From Gammaproteobacteria bacterium (lineage in GTDB: Bacteria; Pseudomonadota; Gammaproteobacteria; SURF-13), in contig JACPZD010000002.1 in NCBI GenBank assembly GCA_016195665.1, positions 1 through 53,296 on the forward strand: 53,296 bases of DNA. Reading direction: 5' to 3'. The position numbers and the translations under genes are program-made. Of this stretch, positions 1 through 7,974 are shown one piece after another. Under the pieces are notes generated by a model, which was not told where the DNA came from, made no database searches, and worked only from the letters and a program-made list of their open reading frames with translations. How positions within the stretch are numbered: position 1 is the first letter of the stretch; each line of letters starts with the position of its first letter.

Positions 1-1
1 A

Positions 2-124
2 TTGCGCAAGGCCGCCAAACGTACAGTCAGCGATTTGTGGGATGAAATCGGAAAACTCCTTGATGCGTTCTCGCTAGACGAATGCAAAAACTATTTTGCG
101 TCTTCTGGATATGTATGTGCTTAA
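2..124 (+). CDS. IS630-family transposase, C-terminal fragment cut by window edge
   Basis: The first 40 codons of the window are open and end in TAA. They read as the helical tail typical of IS630/Tc1-mariner transposases, with the recognisable elements RKAAKRTV, LWDEIGKLLDAF and ECKNYFASSGY. The catalytic DDE core would lie outside the window, so it cannot be judged whether the element is intact. Its end, 25 bases before the CHAD gene, marks the left side as a transposition-prone boundary. Family assignment is by recall of the conserved C-terminal pattern. Confidence 0.75.
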   Translation: MRKAAKRTVSDLWDEIGKLLDAFSLDECKNYFASSGYVCA

Positions 125-148
125 ATCAAAAATGCTCTAGTAATCAGT

Positions 149-1084
149 ATGGCGATACCTTCATCCCAGCTGCTCACTCTCCCAGTTAAGACAGCTGCCC
201 GTCTCCTTGCCCTTGCTTTGCTCGAAGAAATACAGCGCGCACAACAGCGTCTTGATGATCCTAAAGACACTGAAGCCCTGCATGATTTCCGCGTCGCATT
301 GCGGCGCTTACGTAGCTGTTTGCGTGCCTACAAACCTTATCTCAGAGAGAGTCTATCCAAGACGATGCGCCGTCAATTGCGTGAGCTGGCCGCTGTGACA
401 CGCACGAGCCGTGACCTCGAAGTACAGCTTGCCTGGCTGTATAAACAACTCTCCCGGCTTGGCGCCCGGCAGCGTATCGGAGCGCGCAGGATGCTCCAAA
501 AGCTGAAAGACCGCAAAACGGTAGCCGATCGTGAACTTCATCGTTATATCACCACAACCTTCAGCCACATCCAAGCTAGACTCGAGCGGCGCTTGTCTTT
601 CTATACCGTAACCGTGAGCTTGCATAAATCATCACATGAACAAAGTTACGCGGGGGTCGCTGCAGAGCGGATCGTACAATTAGGGCAAACATTGCAACAG
701 CATCTTTCAAAAGTCCAATCAATAACCGATGAGCAAGAAGCTCATCAAGCTCGTATCGCAGGCAAGCATTTGCGTTATCTGTTGGAGCCCTTCGCTGAGT
801 CATTAGAGGGTGATGCGATGCTCATTGAACAGTTGGAATCCTTGCAGGATCTGCTCGGTGACTTGCACGATGCACAAATACTTGCCAATGAGATCGACAT
901 TGCCAGCCAGCAGTGGCCGAACGAAGCCCAGGAGATCCGCGGACTCACGGCGCTCGCTAATCGGCTCAGCAAACTTACTCAAAAGGCGTTTGCAAAGTTG
1001 GAGGCCGGCTGGCTGGATGAACATGGCAAGGTTTTTTTCACAACGCTGCATGACGTCGCTAAAAACCTGTTAAGGAACCCCTGA
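149..1084 (+). CDS. CHAD domain-containing protein
   Basis: A 311-residue all-helical protein rich in Arg, Lys and His. The CHAD (conserved histidine alpha-helical) domain fills most of it: a first conserved helix LHDFRVALRRLRSCLRAY at about residues 44 to 61 and the second hallmark HQARIAGKHLRYLLEPF at about 198 to 214, with LQDLLGDLHDAQ after it. CHAD proteins are known to bind inorganic polyphosphate through these basic surfaces and are often found near polyphosphate granules. There is no CYTH triphosphatase domain here, so it is the stand-alone type. No signal peptide or membrane segment is seen. No clear Shine-Dalgarno precedes the ATG at 149. It is isolated between an IS630 end and a repeat-rich spacer, so context gives no partner. 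Confidence 0.88.
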   Translation: MAIPSSQLLTLPVKTAARLLALALLEEIQRAQQRLDDPKDTEALHDFRVALRRLRSCLRAYKPYLRESLSKTMRRQLRELAAVTRTSRDLEVQLAWLYKQLSRLGARQRIGARRMLQKLKDRKTVADRELHRYITTTFSHIQARLERRLSFYTVTVSLHKSSHEQSYAGVAAERIVQLGQTLQQHLSKVQSITDEQEAHQARIAGKHLRYLLEPFAESLEGDAMLIEQLESLQDLLGDLHDAQILANEIDIASQQWPNEAQEIRGLTALANRLSKLTQKAFAKLEAGWLDEHGKVFFTTLHDVAKNLLRNP

Positions 1085-1109
1085 TGTGTCAGAGGTTCCG
1101 TGTGGTACA

Positions 1110-1158
1110 GGGGCGAGCAGCTTTGCTGCGAGCGGGTAAGCCACGGACGGCTTACCCT
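1110..1158. repeat. Hairpin repeat (GCGAGC family), copy 1
   Basis: Two nested palindromes: GCAGCTTTGCTGC and a 9-bp stem GGGTAAGCC / GGCTTACCC (1134-1142 and 1149-1157) around a 6-base loop. A related hairpin with the same GCGAGC lead-in and a GCCAAGCC/GGCTTGGC stem lies at 48285-48306. No T-run follows, so it is more like a dispersed repeat than a terminator. Confidence 0.6.
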
Positions 1159-1251
1159 GGTCTGCAAGCGGGGCGGAATCCGAGAGCACCGCGAGCACCG
1201 CCATTTCTCAACTCTATCGGCCCGGCATCAGGACTCCGTAGATACTCATAA

Positions 1252-1468
1252 GTCAGTAAGTAAGACTACACTTCCTGCTACGTCCCCGCCCCCTATGTAG
1301 GGGGGTGAGGCAGCGAAGCTGCCGAACGGGTGCACAGGGATGTGCACCCTGGACTTTTGCGCGGCGCAGGAAGCACAGCGCAGAAGACAGGGTGGGGGTA
1401 GGTATAACAGGGTATTTACTCAGGAGTCACGTCATAAGCATTGTTACCCTACTTTGTGACTCCTGAGT
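1252..1468. repeat. Dispersed repeat family F, copy 1 (with 13-bp inverted repeat)
   Basis: Shares its outer parts with 47953-48095: a left block CCCCGCCCCCTATGTAGGGG, then GGGTGGGGGTAGGTA, then the perfect 13-bp inverted repeat ACTCAGGAGTCAC (1418-1430) / GTGACTCCTGAGT (1456-1468). This copy carries about 80 extra bases in the middle, including the palindromes GCAGCGAAGCTGC and GGGTGCAC/GTGCACCC. The right arm is also the 3' end of the RND-pump remnant, so the repeat apparently inserted into, or truncated, that gene. The 1085-1443 spacer holds no gene that I can see. Confidence 0.75.
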
Positions 1469-1974
1469 AACGCCGGCTCGGCGGCAACAGCCTTACTGCG
1501 TCTGCTTCTTAGCAACACGTAAAACATCGGCGTGAGCAGCAGGCCGAACAAGGTGACGCCAAGCATTCCGGCGAATACCGCGACGCCCACCACGTCCCGG
1601 CCCTGCATCTCCAGTTCACGCGCGAACTCGACGATCAGGATCGCATTTTTGCACGCCAGCCCCACCAACACAATAAATCCGATCTGGGTGAAGATATTAT
1701 TATCGTTGCCGGTGAACCACACACCTGCGATGGCGCATAACAGACACATCGGCACAATCAAAATCACCGCGAGCGGCAGCGTCCAGCTTTCGTAGAGCGC
1801 GGCGAGCACCAGAAACACCAGCAGCACGCACAGCGGGAACACCAGAATGGCGGTGTTACCGGCGAGGATTTGCTGATAGGTGAGATCGGTCCATTCAAAG
1901 GTGATGCCGTTCGGCAGCGTTTCCCTGGCGAGTTTTTCGATGAGCGCCTGCGCCTGGTTGGGGCTTAAGCCCAA
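1444..1974 (-). pseudogene. RND efflux pump (AcrB/MexB-type) C-terminal remnant
   Basis: The reading frame matches the distal part of an HAE1-family RND transporter: LPNGITFEWTDLTYQQIL, then the membrane segments around VLAALYESWTLPLAVILIVP, then GFIVLVGLACKNAILIVEFA. Full-length members have about 1040 residues; only about 160 are here. After FARELEMQGRD the sequence jumps directly to FAGMLGVTLFGLLLTPMFYV, so the roughly 50 residues that normally contain LRLRPIxMTSxAFxxG are missing: an internal in-frame deletion. The last residues (LLRSHKVG) are encoded by an invading repeat. Upstream of 1974 homology stops. No membrane-fusion or outer-membrane partner is present. It is a decayed gene; the stated start is only the first in-frame start codon. 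Confidence 0.85.
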
Positions 1975-2078
1975 CGCGATTAAGAATTCACTGCGCCGCG
2001 AAGATCTCGACTCCCGCTTTCCAGGTCTGTTGGACGCTGTGTTACGCGCCTCGAAACCGCTTTAGCTTCCTGACGGGC

Positions 2079-2336
2079 TTAAAGATAGGTCTGATCCACA
2101 TAGCACCAACGCCACTCTTCGCCCGGTTCAAAGGATTGAATAATAGGATGACCGGTGCCGTGAAAACGCCTGGTTGCGTGTTTATTCTTCGACGAGTCGC
2201 AGCAATCCACATGCCCACAGATCAAACATAGACGCAGTTGTACCCCTTCGTCTCCAGTCTTGAGACAGCCTTCACAGCCCGGCGCGCTGGGTGTCACTTT
2301 TTGGATTTGATCAAGATGTGTGCATTGCGCGGTCAT
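2079..2336 (-). CDS. UBP-type zinc finger protein
   Basis: An 85-residue protein consisting of a single UBP-type (ZnF-UBP) zinc finger: CEGC at about residues 21-24, LCLICGHVDCCDSS at 37-50, and the His-rich HATRRFHGTGHPII that completes the zinc sites. In eukaryotes this fold binds the ubiquitin C-terminus; the bacterial stand-alone versions have no settled role, so no substrate is proposed. The start ATG at 2336 has a good AAGGAG seven bases upstream. It begins 13 bases after the pyrF stop and is probably the last gene of a lapA-lapB-pyrF transcript. Confidence 0.85.
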   Translation of the reverse strand: MTAQCTHLDQIQKVTPSAPGCEGCLKTGDEGVQLRLCLICGHVDCCDSSKNKHATRRFHGTGHPIIQSFEPGEEWRWCYVDQTYL

Positions 2337-2349
2337 GGCCTGGCTCCTT

Positions 2350-3066
2350 TCATATTATTACTTCAGCAAGTTCCACTTGGATACTTATCAGGGTGCGACC
2401 AGGATCGGCGGCCGCGGTAATCGGCCGTCCTATAACCAGATAATCAGCGCCCTGCCGCAGCGCCTCCGCCGGCGTCATGGTGCGCTTTTGATCGCCCTTA
2501 TCCGCACCCTGTGGGCGCACACCGGGCGTAATCAGGCGAAATTCCTTACCGTGGGCGGCTCGCAGCGCCGAGGCTTCCCAGGGTGAACAGACGACGCCGT
2601 CCATACCCGCTTGTTCGGCCAAAGCGGCCAGGCGCATGACATGTTCCTGCGGAGCTCCCGCAAGGCCGATTTCGAGGAGATCGTTGGCATCGAGGCTGGT
2701 GAGAATGGTGACGGCAATTAATAACGGGGGTTTGGATTGCGAGCTGATCGCCGCACGCGCCGCCTCCATCATCTTGCGTCCGCCCAGGGCATGGACGTTT
2801 ATCATCCACACGCCGAGATCCGCGGCCGCAATGCAGGCCTGCGCCACAGTATTTGGAATGTCGTGAAATTTCAAATCGAGAAAGACATCGAAGCCCTGCT
2901 TCACTATCTTCTCTACTAATACCGGGCCGCCCCTGCAGAATAGTTCTTTGCCGACCTTTACACGGCATTGCTTCGGATCGAGGCGGCTCAGGAGTTCCAG
3001 CGCCTTGGACGGATCGGCAAAGTCCAGCGCGACTATAATCGGCGAGTTATTCACCTTCGACCCCAT
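2350..3066 (-). CDS. pyrF: Orotidine 5'-phosphate decarboxylase
   Basis: Last step of UMP synthesis: decarboxylates orotidine monophosphate, in the cytoplasm. 238 residues, the normal size for the bacterial TIM-barrel enzyme. The catalytic DxKxxD tetrad is visible in [12 protein letters not shown]; the phosphate-binding C-terminal motif appears as [17 protein letters not shown] and YLVIGRPI. The ATG at 3066 overlaps the lapB stop by 20 bases, the common lapB-pyrF arrangement of gammaproteobacteria, which implies translational coupling. Confidence 0.97.
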   Translation of the reverse strand: MGSKVNNSPIIVALDFADPSKALELLSRLDPKQCRVKVGKELFCRGGPVLVEKIVKQGFDVFLDLKFHDIPNTVAQACIAAADLGVWMINVHALGGRKMMEAARAAISSQSKPPLLIAVTILTSLDANDLLEIGLAGAPQEHVMRLAALAEQAGMDGVVCSPWEASALRAAHGKEFRLITPGVRPQGADKGDQKRTMTPAEALRQGADYLVIGRPITAAADPGRTLISIQVELAEVII

Positions 3067-4213
3067 GGATAGGCTTCATGCTGTTCCAGGTCTTGCAGCT
3101 TGGACATTGCCAATGCAGCGACCTCCCTACGAATCCGCAGTGATTGCATTTATAGACGGGTTTTTCCTCGAGCAGCTTTTTTACGAGATCCCTGAGGATC
3201 AGGAGGTTGTCTCGCGCGGCGCCTTCGGAATGTGCGAGATTCAATTCGATGAGACGATCTAGGCCGCGCACCGACGGACGTTTACGAAGCTGTTCGGTAA
3301 TAAAATTAGCGGCCGCATCGTCGCCTTCCTGCTGGCGCAACAGTTCGGCGAGCGCGAGTATCAGGCTGATGCTATTGTGCTTGGCAAGGATCTGTTTTAG
3401 ATAGGCGATGATCTCGCTGGTCTGCCCCAATTTGTTGTAGCAATCGAGCAGCGGCTCGATGATTTCAGGAAGATAATCAGGGTCCTGCTGCTCGACCCGC
3501 TTGAAAGTGCGAATGGCTGCCTTGCAATCTCCCGCCTCCACTTCCATGTCTCCCTGCAGTAAGCTTGCCCTGACACAGTTGCGATCGAATTCCAGTGCGC
3601 GTTCGATCATCTGCGCGGCTTGCTCGAGATCTCGCCGCTCCCGCGCCTGTTCGGCCAATTCGCAGTAATAATGGGCGATGACCTCGGAGCAACTTTTACC
3701 GCTGACCTCTTCCCATCTTTTCGTTACAGCTATCGCCTTATCCCATTCCTTTTCCTGCTGATAGATATCAATCAGGTGCCGCAGCGCCGGTGCGGTATGG
3801 TCGTTCATCTCGATCAGCTCCAGGAACAAGGTCTCGGCGCGGTCGAATAATCCCGCCCGCATATAATCCTGACCCAACTCCAGCAGAGCCAGTGTACGCA
3901 ACTGACGGCTTAAGGAGGGACGGGCGATAAGATTCTGGTGGATGCGGATGGCGCGGTCCACCTCGCCGCGGCGCCGGAACAGGTTGCCCAGGGCCAGGTG
4001 AGTCTCCGCCGTTTCGCTGTCCACCTCCAGCATCTTGAGGAATACTTCTATGGCCTTATCGGGCTGCTCGTTGAGCAGATAATTGAGCCCCTTGAAATAA
4101 TGAGACGACAGGCCGGGGGTTTTGTAATGCGCGCTGCGGTTGCTGTCGCGCTTGGCGATCCACCAACCCGAGACGGCCGCCACAGGCAACAAGAGCCACA
4201 GCAATTCCCACAC
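3047..4213 (-). CDS. lapB: Lipopolysaccharide assembly protein B (YciM)
   Basis: 388 residues; regulates LPS synthesis by bringing the deacetylase LpxC to the FtsH protease at the inner membrane. Domains in order: one N-terminal membrane anchor (about residues 2-18, [19 protein letters not shown]), a long stretch of TPR repeats (about 40-340), and a C-terminal rubredoxin-like metal site with two CxxC pairs, CNHC and CPSC. Start is GTG at 4213, whose first base is the last base of the lapA TAG stop, so lapA and lapB are coupled. Length and order match the E. coli protein. Confidence 0.95.
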   Translation of the reverse strand: MWELLWLLLPVAAVSGWWIAKRDSNRSAHYKTPGLSSHYFKGLNYLLNEQPDKAIEVFLKMLEVDSETAETHLALGNLFRRRGEVDRAIRIHQNLIARPSLSRQLRTLALLELGQDYMRAGLFDRAETLFLELIEMNDHTAPALRHLIDIYQQEKEWDKAIAVTKRWEEVSGKSCSEVIAHYYCELAEQARERRDLEQAAQMIERALEFDRNCVRASLLQGDMEVEAGDCKAAIRTFKRVEQQDPDYLPEIIEPLLDCYNKLGQTSEIIAYLKQILAKHNSISLILALAELLRQQEGDDAAANFITEQLRKRPSVRGLDRLIELNLAHSEGAARDNLLILRDLVKKLLEEKPVYKCNHCGFVGRSLHWQCPSCKTWNSMKPIHGVEGE

Positions 4214-4503
4214 TATTCAGTCCCTTTGAGAGGCAGGGCCCGCAGATTCGTGATCTCTTCCTGAGCAAGCTGTGCCGACTTGCGAAGCGTGCCCACCTCT
4301 CTCTTCAAGCGCAGCAACATACCCATGCACGCCAGGATGCCGAACGCCACCCCCAAGGTCATGGCTGTAACCAGGAGCAGCGATAACGGGGCCTGCCAAC
4401 TGCCGAAGTAATAATCGAGCTTGACGGGATCTGCGTTGAGCACCGCGAAGCTCAAACCCAGGAGCAGGATGATAAAGAAAAACACTAAACGGATAATACG
4501 CAC
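4213..4503 (-). CDS. lapA: Lipopolysaccharide assembly protein A (YciS)
   Basis: A 96-residue inner-membrane protein of the LapA/DUF1049 family that works with LapB in LPS homeostasis. Two membrane segments (about residues 3-20 and 40-62) flank the conserved loop NADPVKLDYYFGSWQ; a charged, probably coiled tail follows (LLRLKREVGTLRKSAQ). I chose the GTG at 4503 because AGAGGTGG lies eight bases upstream and the family begins at this point. The frame stays open further upstream, but those codons are entirely dispersed repeat sequence and would add an implausible leader. Confidence 0.9.
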   Translation of the reverse strand: MRIIRLVFFFIILLLGLSFAVLNADPVKLDYYFGSWQAPLSLLLVTAMTLGVAFGILACMGMLLRLKREVGTLRKSAQLAQEEITNLRALPLKGTE

Positions 4504-4515
4504 GATGCCACCTCT

Positions 4516-4616
4516 GACGTACAGGGACGTACTAATGTCGGTCGCTCCCGGCATCTTGCCTCCCATGCCGTACAGGGATGTGCCAATGTCGCGGGAGGCA
4601 AGATGCCGGGAGCGAC
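4516..4616. repeat. Dispersed repeat family E, inverted double copy in the lapA leader
   Basis: Contains ACAGGGACGTACTAATGTCG followed by a perfect 24-bp inverted repeat (4541-4564 and 4593-4616; arms start GTCGCTCCCGGCATC). The right half, GGGAGGCAAGATGCCGGGAG, is the same module that occurs in the cupin gene at 42373-42423. As RNA this forms a very stable hairpin immediately upstream of the lapA ribosome-binding site. Confidence 0.85.
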
Positions 4617-4657
4617 ACTGCACAGGATAAGCCTAATAGCGAGGTTGAATCAATCAT

Positions 4658-4719
4658 TACCGGAGCCGTCGCTCCTGCACATCCATGCGCCCGCGACATT
4701 AGTACGTCCCTGTACGTCA
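4658..4719. repeat. Dispersed repeat family E, inverted single copy
   Basis: On the minus strand this reads TGACGTACAGGGACGTACTA, ATGTCGCGGGCGC, then a CATGGATGTGCAGGAGCGAC module that relates it to the repeat upstream of ihfB. It ends directly at the ihfB terminator T-run. Confidence 0.8.
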
Positions 4720-4754
4720 AAAAAAAACGGCATGGGCTTTTCAGCGCATGCCGT
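4719..4754 (-). terminator. Rho-independent terminator of ihfB
   Basis: Read on the minus strand: an 8-bp stem ACGGCATG / CATGCCGT with a 12-base loop, followed at once by a run of nine T. It starts about 20 bases after the ihfB stop. It separates ihfB from lapA, which then needs its own promoter or read-through. Confidence 0.85.
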
Positions 4755-4775
4755 GCGGGTTTTGCACGCCGGTAC

Positions 4776-5063
4776 TTATTTCATGCCGCTATTGACTCGT
4801 TCACGCAACTCTTTGCCCGGCTTGAAGTGAGGCACATACTTTCCATACAGCGACACCGGGTCACCCGTCTTGGGGTTGCGGCCGACACGAGGCGGCCGGT
4901 AATGCAGGGAAAAACTGCCGAAGCCGCGGATCTCGATCCGCTGACCGTTGGCGAGCGCCTGCCCCATCTGATCGAGCATGGTCTTCACTGTCAGCTCTAT
5001 ATCCTTATAGGCCAACTGAGTCTGCTTGCGGGAGAGTATCTCTATGAGTTCCGATTTCGTCAT
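4776..5063 (-). CDS. ihfB: Integration host factor subunit beta
   Basis: A 95-residue DNA-bending protein of the HU/IHF family, partner of IhfA. The protein starts [13 protein letters not shown] as typical IHF-beta, has the core [22 protein letters not shown] (residues about 43-64) with the conserved RNPKTG arm that inserts its proline into the minor groove, and ends in the helix [10 protein letters not shown]. Downstream of rpsA, as in most gammaproteobacteria, but the gap here is widened to about 240 bases by a compound repeat. Confidence 0.97.
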   Translation of the reverse strand: MTKSELIEILSRKQTQLAYKDIELTVKTMLDQMGQALANGQRIEIRGFGSFSLHYRPPRVGRNPKTGDPVSLYGKYVPHFKPGKELRERVNSGMK

Positions 5064-5095
5064 AATCTGTATCCCTCAGTAGAATCCGTTAAGGA

Positions 5096-5292
5096 TCTCT
5101 GTTTATACAGAGATTCCTGCGGTACACGGATGTGCCGCCATTTTTCAAATACGTACGTATTTGAAAAATGAAGAAAGGCAAAAACCACGTTTTCGCTTTT
5201 TGCCGGGCAGGAAGCCCCAATGCCGCGGGCGCAGGGATGCGCAGGAGCGGCCGTCTCTGAAAATTCCATGGATGGAATTATTCAGAGTTTCC
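5096..5292. repeat. Compound dispersed repeat family D, copy 1
   Basis: A chain of short palindromes: CTCTGTTTATACAGAG, then GGTACACGGATGTGCC, then CATTTTTCAAATAC/GTATTTGAAAAATG, AGAAAGGCAAAAACCACG, a GGGCGCAGGGATGCGC block, and TCCATGGATGGA inside a CTCTGAAAA...TTATTCAGAG pair. The same modules in the same order, on the other strand, occupy 40714-40860. No gene is seen in the 5064-5304 gap. Confidence 0.8.
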
Positions 5293-5304
5293 TTAGGACA
5301 GACT

Positions 5305-6981
5305 TCAGGCGTTTTTGGTCTCCATCTGCTTCTTGAGGATATCGCCTAAAGTGGTGTTGCTTACCGAGCCGCCACGACTGTAATCCTGAACGGCCTCCGC
5401 CTCTTCATCACTGGCCTTGGCCTTCATGGAAAGCGTAATGGTGCGGTTTTTTCGGTCTACGCCCAGGAACTTGGACTCCACCTCATCGCCCACCTTCAGC
5501 ACGGTGCGGACATCTTCGACGCGGTCACGCGATAATTCCGAGGCGCGCAGGTGTCCTTCCACGCCTTCCGCCAGTTGCAGCACGGCCCCTTTCGCGTCCA
5601 CCTCTTTCACGACGCCTTTTACAACGCTGCCCTTGGTGTGTTCGGCGACAAAATTGGAGAAGGGATCTTTATCAAGCTGTTTGACGCCCAATGAAATGCG
5701 CTCACGCTCCGGGTCCACCGCGAGGATCACGGTTTCCAGTTCATCGCCTTTCTTGTAGTTACGCACGGCCTCTTCGCCGGGGGTGTTCCAGGAGATGTCC
5801 GACAAGTGCACCAGGCCGTCTATGCCGCCGTCAAGGCCGATGAAAATACCAAAGTCGGTGATGGATTTGATCTTGCCTGTGATGTGATCGCCCTTGTTGT
5901 GCGTGGTAGAGAATTCTTCCCAGGGGTTGGGCTTGCACTGCTTCATGCCGAGCGAGATGCGTCGGCGCTCTTCGTCAATGTCCAGCACCGTGACCTCGAC
6001 CTCGTCACCGAGCTGCACCAGCTTGGAGGGATGAACGTTTTTGTTGGTCCAATCCATTTCGGAGACGTGCACCAGACCCTCTATACCCTCTTCGATCTCG
6101 ACGAAACAACCGTAATCGGCGATATTGGAAATCTTACCGAACAGGCGTGTGCCTTGCGGGTATCGGCGGGCGAGATAGACCCACGGGTCGTCGCCCATCT
6201 GCTTGAGGCCCAGTGAAACGCGATTGCGCTCCTTGTCGAACTTGAGCACCTTGACATCAATCTCATCGCCCACCTTCACCACGTCGCTGGGGTGTTTGAC
6301 CCGCTTCCAGGCCATATCGGTGATATGCAGCAGGCCGTCTATGCCGCCGAGATCCACAAAGGCGCCGTAATCGGTGAGGTTTTTGACCACACCCTTGACG
6401 ATCTCGCCCTCTTGCAGAGTCCCCAGCAGGGTCTCGCGCTCAGAACTCGTCTCGGTTTCAACCACGGCGCGCCGTGAGACAACAACGTTGTTGCGTTTGC
6501 GATCCAGCTTGATGACCTTGAATTCGAGCTCTTTCCCTTCCAGATGGGTAGTGTCGCGCACCGGGCGCACATCCACGAGCGAACCGGGCAAAAAGGCGCG
6601 GATCTCGCTGATGTCCACGGTAAACCCGCCCTTGACCTTGCCGCTGATAATACCGGTGATGGTGTCGCTTGCTTCAAAGGCGCGCTCGAGGCGTACCCAG
6701 GTTTGGTCACGCTTGGCCTTTTCACGCGATAATTTGGTTTCGCCAAAGCCGTCTTCCAGCATATCCAGCGCTACATCTACTTGATCTCCGACGGCTACTT
6801 CGAGACTGCCGTCCTCGTTGTAGAATTGTTCGATGGGGATGACACCCTCCGACTTGAGGCCGGCGTTCACGATCACCACATCGCGCCCGATATGGACTAC
6901 TGTACCCGTCACAATCGAGCCCGGACGCATCTGTTTGGTCGTCAGACTCTGTTCAAACAATTCCGCAAAATTTTCCATCAT
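5305..6981 (-). CDS. rpsA: 30S ribosomal protein S1
   Basis: 558 residues from the chosen ATG, close to the 557 of E. coli S1. Six S1 (OB-fold) RNA-binding repeats are visible, the first two binding the ribosome and the later four the mRNA; repeats 3-6 show the conserved pattern [21 protein letters not shown] and its variants. It delivers mRNA to the 30S subunit. I preferred ATG 6981 (protein [13 protein letters not shown]) over the upstream TTG at 6999 because AAGGA lies seven bases before it and the family starts with this sequence. Lies between cmk and ihfB as usual. Confidence 0.97.
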   Translation of the reverse strand: MMENFAELFEQSLTTKQMRPGSIVTGTVVHIGRDVVIVNAGLKSEGVIPIEQFYNEDGSLEVAVGDQVDVALDMLEDGFGETKLSREKAKRDQTWVRLERAFEASDTITGIISGKVKGGFTVDISEIRAFLPGSLVDVRPVRDTTHLEGKELEFKVIKLDRKRNNVVVSRRAVVETETSSERETLLGTLQEGEIVKGVVKNLTDYGAFVDLGGIDGLLHITDMAWKRVKHPSDVVKVGDEIDVKVLKFDKERNRVSLGLKQMGDDPWVYLARRYPQGTRLFGKISNIADYGCFVEIEEGIEGLVHVSEMDWTNKNVHPSKLVQLGDEVEVTVLDIDEERRRISLGMKQCKPNPWEEFSTTHNKGDHITGKIKSITDFGIFIGLDGGIDGLVHLSDISWNTPGEEAVRNYKKGDELETVILAVDPERERISLGVKQLDKDPFSNFVAEHTKGSVVKGVVKEVDAKGAVLQLAEGVEGHLRASELSRDRVEDVRTVLKVGDEVESKFLGVDRKNRTITLSMKAKASDEEAEAVQDYSRGGSVSNTTLGDILKKQMETKNA

Positions 6982-7131
6982 ACCCAAATCCTTGACCAAT
7001 AAATAAAACTGGCCGTTACTCCAAAAAGGCGCCTATGCGCGTTGATAAAATAGTCCGTGTTGGCCGCGCCAATACCGGACCGCCTGATGAATCTACTGCT
7101 GCACTACTCTGAAAGCATCTAACAAAAAACG

Positions 7132-7221
7132 ATTTACCGCAGAGGACGCAGAGGAGAATCAACCCGTCTTTAATCGTATCCCTCTGCGTCCTCTGCGGTA
7201 AATTATTTATGGATAAGCTCT
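7132..7221. repeat. Dispersed palindromic repeat family B, copy 1
   Basis: ACCGCAGAGGACGCAGAGG (7136 onward) pairs with CCTCTGCGTCCTCTGCGGT across a 35-base loop, followed by AATTATTTATGGATAAG. Related copies at 11241-11376, 13772-13911 and 27304-27372. It fills the rpsA-cmk gap; nothing else is seen there. Confidence 0.85.
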
Positions 7222-7232
7222 AAGTGTGACGG

Positions 7233-7919
7233 CTAACGCCGGGCGTGTTCACGCCATAAGTCCATCACGCGAGCGGCGACCTGCTCGATAGTGAGATCCG
7301 AACTATCCAGCACCACTGCATCGTTGGCTGGCGCCATGGGCGCCACACAGCGCGTGCTGTCGCGCACATCCCGTTCAGCTATCTCTTCCACAAGGTTAGG
7401 AATTTTAACATCAACCCCTTTGTCTTTCAACTGCTTATAGCGCCTGAGGGCGCGCCTTTCCGCGCTTGCGGTCAAGAATATTTTGAGATCGGCATCCGGA
7501 AAAACCACGCTGCCCATATCCCGGCCGTCGGCGACGAGACCCGGCGGGGCGCGAAAGGCCCGCTGACGATCCAGCAGGGCCTCACGCACGGCGGGCAAGG
7601 CCGCGACCTTGGAGGCGTCGTTCCCGCACTGTTCGCTGCGCAACATCTCGCCGACGTCCTCCCCTTCCAGCATGACCTGATTCTGCGAGGGCGGTTGCCC
7701 TACAGTTCCAGCGACAAATTGCACGTCCAGTTTTTTGGCCAAGGTGGCGAGCGCCGCCTCATTGTCCAAAGGAATACCGCCCCGACGCGCCGCCAAGGCC
7801 AACAGCCGGTACAGCGCGCCGCTGTCCAGCAGATTCCAGCCCAAACGCTGGGCGACGATCTGACTGATCGTACCCTTTCCCGACCCGCTGGGTCCGTCTA
7901 TGGTGATAACCGGGATCAC
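7233..7919 (-). CDS. cmk: Cytidylate kinase
   Basis: 228 residues; phosphorylates CMP and dCMP with ATP in pyrimidine nucleotide supply. P-loop GPSGSGKGT at residues 9-17, the NMP-binding insert with [11 protein letters not shown], the conserved [20 protein letters not shown] at about 132-151, and [13 protein letters not shown]. Start is GTG at 7919, set by the family N-terminus [16 protein letters not shown]. The gap to aroA contains a repeat rather than a promoter that I can identify. Confidence 0.97.
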   Translation of the reverse strand: MIPVITIDGPSGSGKGTISQIVAQRLGWNLLDSGALYRLLALAARRGGIPLDNEAALATLAKKLDVQFVAGTVGQPPSQNQVMLEGEDVGEMLRSEQCGNDASKVAALPAVREALLDRQRAFRAPPGLVADGRDMGSVVFPDADLKIFLTASAERRALRRYKQLKDKGVDVKIPNLVEEIAERDVRDSTRCVAPMAPANDAVVLDSSDLTIEQVAARVMDLWREHARR

Positions 7920-7922
7920 AAA

Positions 7923-7974
7923 GGCAGATACAAGGGAAAAGATACAAGTTTCATCTTGTCACTGGTCACTTGCC
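7923..7974. repeat. Dispersed repeat family A (GATACAAG), copy 1
   Basis: GGCAGATACAAGGGAAAAG, ATACAAGTT, then the complementary half AACTTG...CATCTTGTC in degraded form. It bridges the aroA 3' end and cmk 5' end; the aroA stop codon lies inside it. Better-preserved copies are at 12491, 13934 and 15121. Confidence 0.75.

Noticed and set aside
1880-2065. 61-codon plus-strand open frame ending LLDAVLRASKPL
   Set aside because: Mostly antisense to the RND remnant; the last 30 codons could be another gene fragment, but no family is recognised.
4213-4623. Longer LapA with a 40-residue N-terminal extension
   Set aside because: The extra codons are translation of two inverted copies of a dispersed repeat, and a good ribosome-binding site supports the GTG at 4503.
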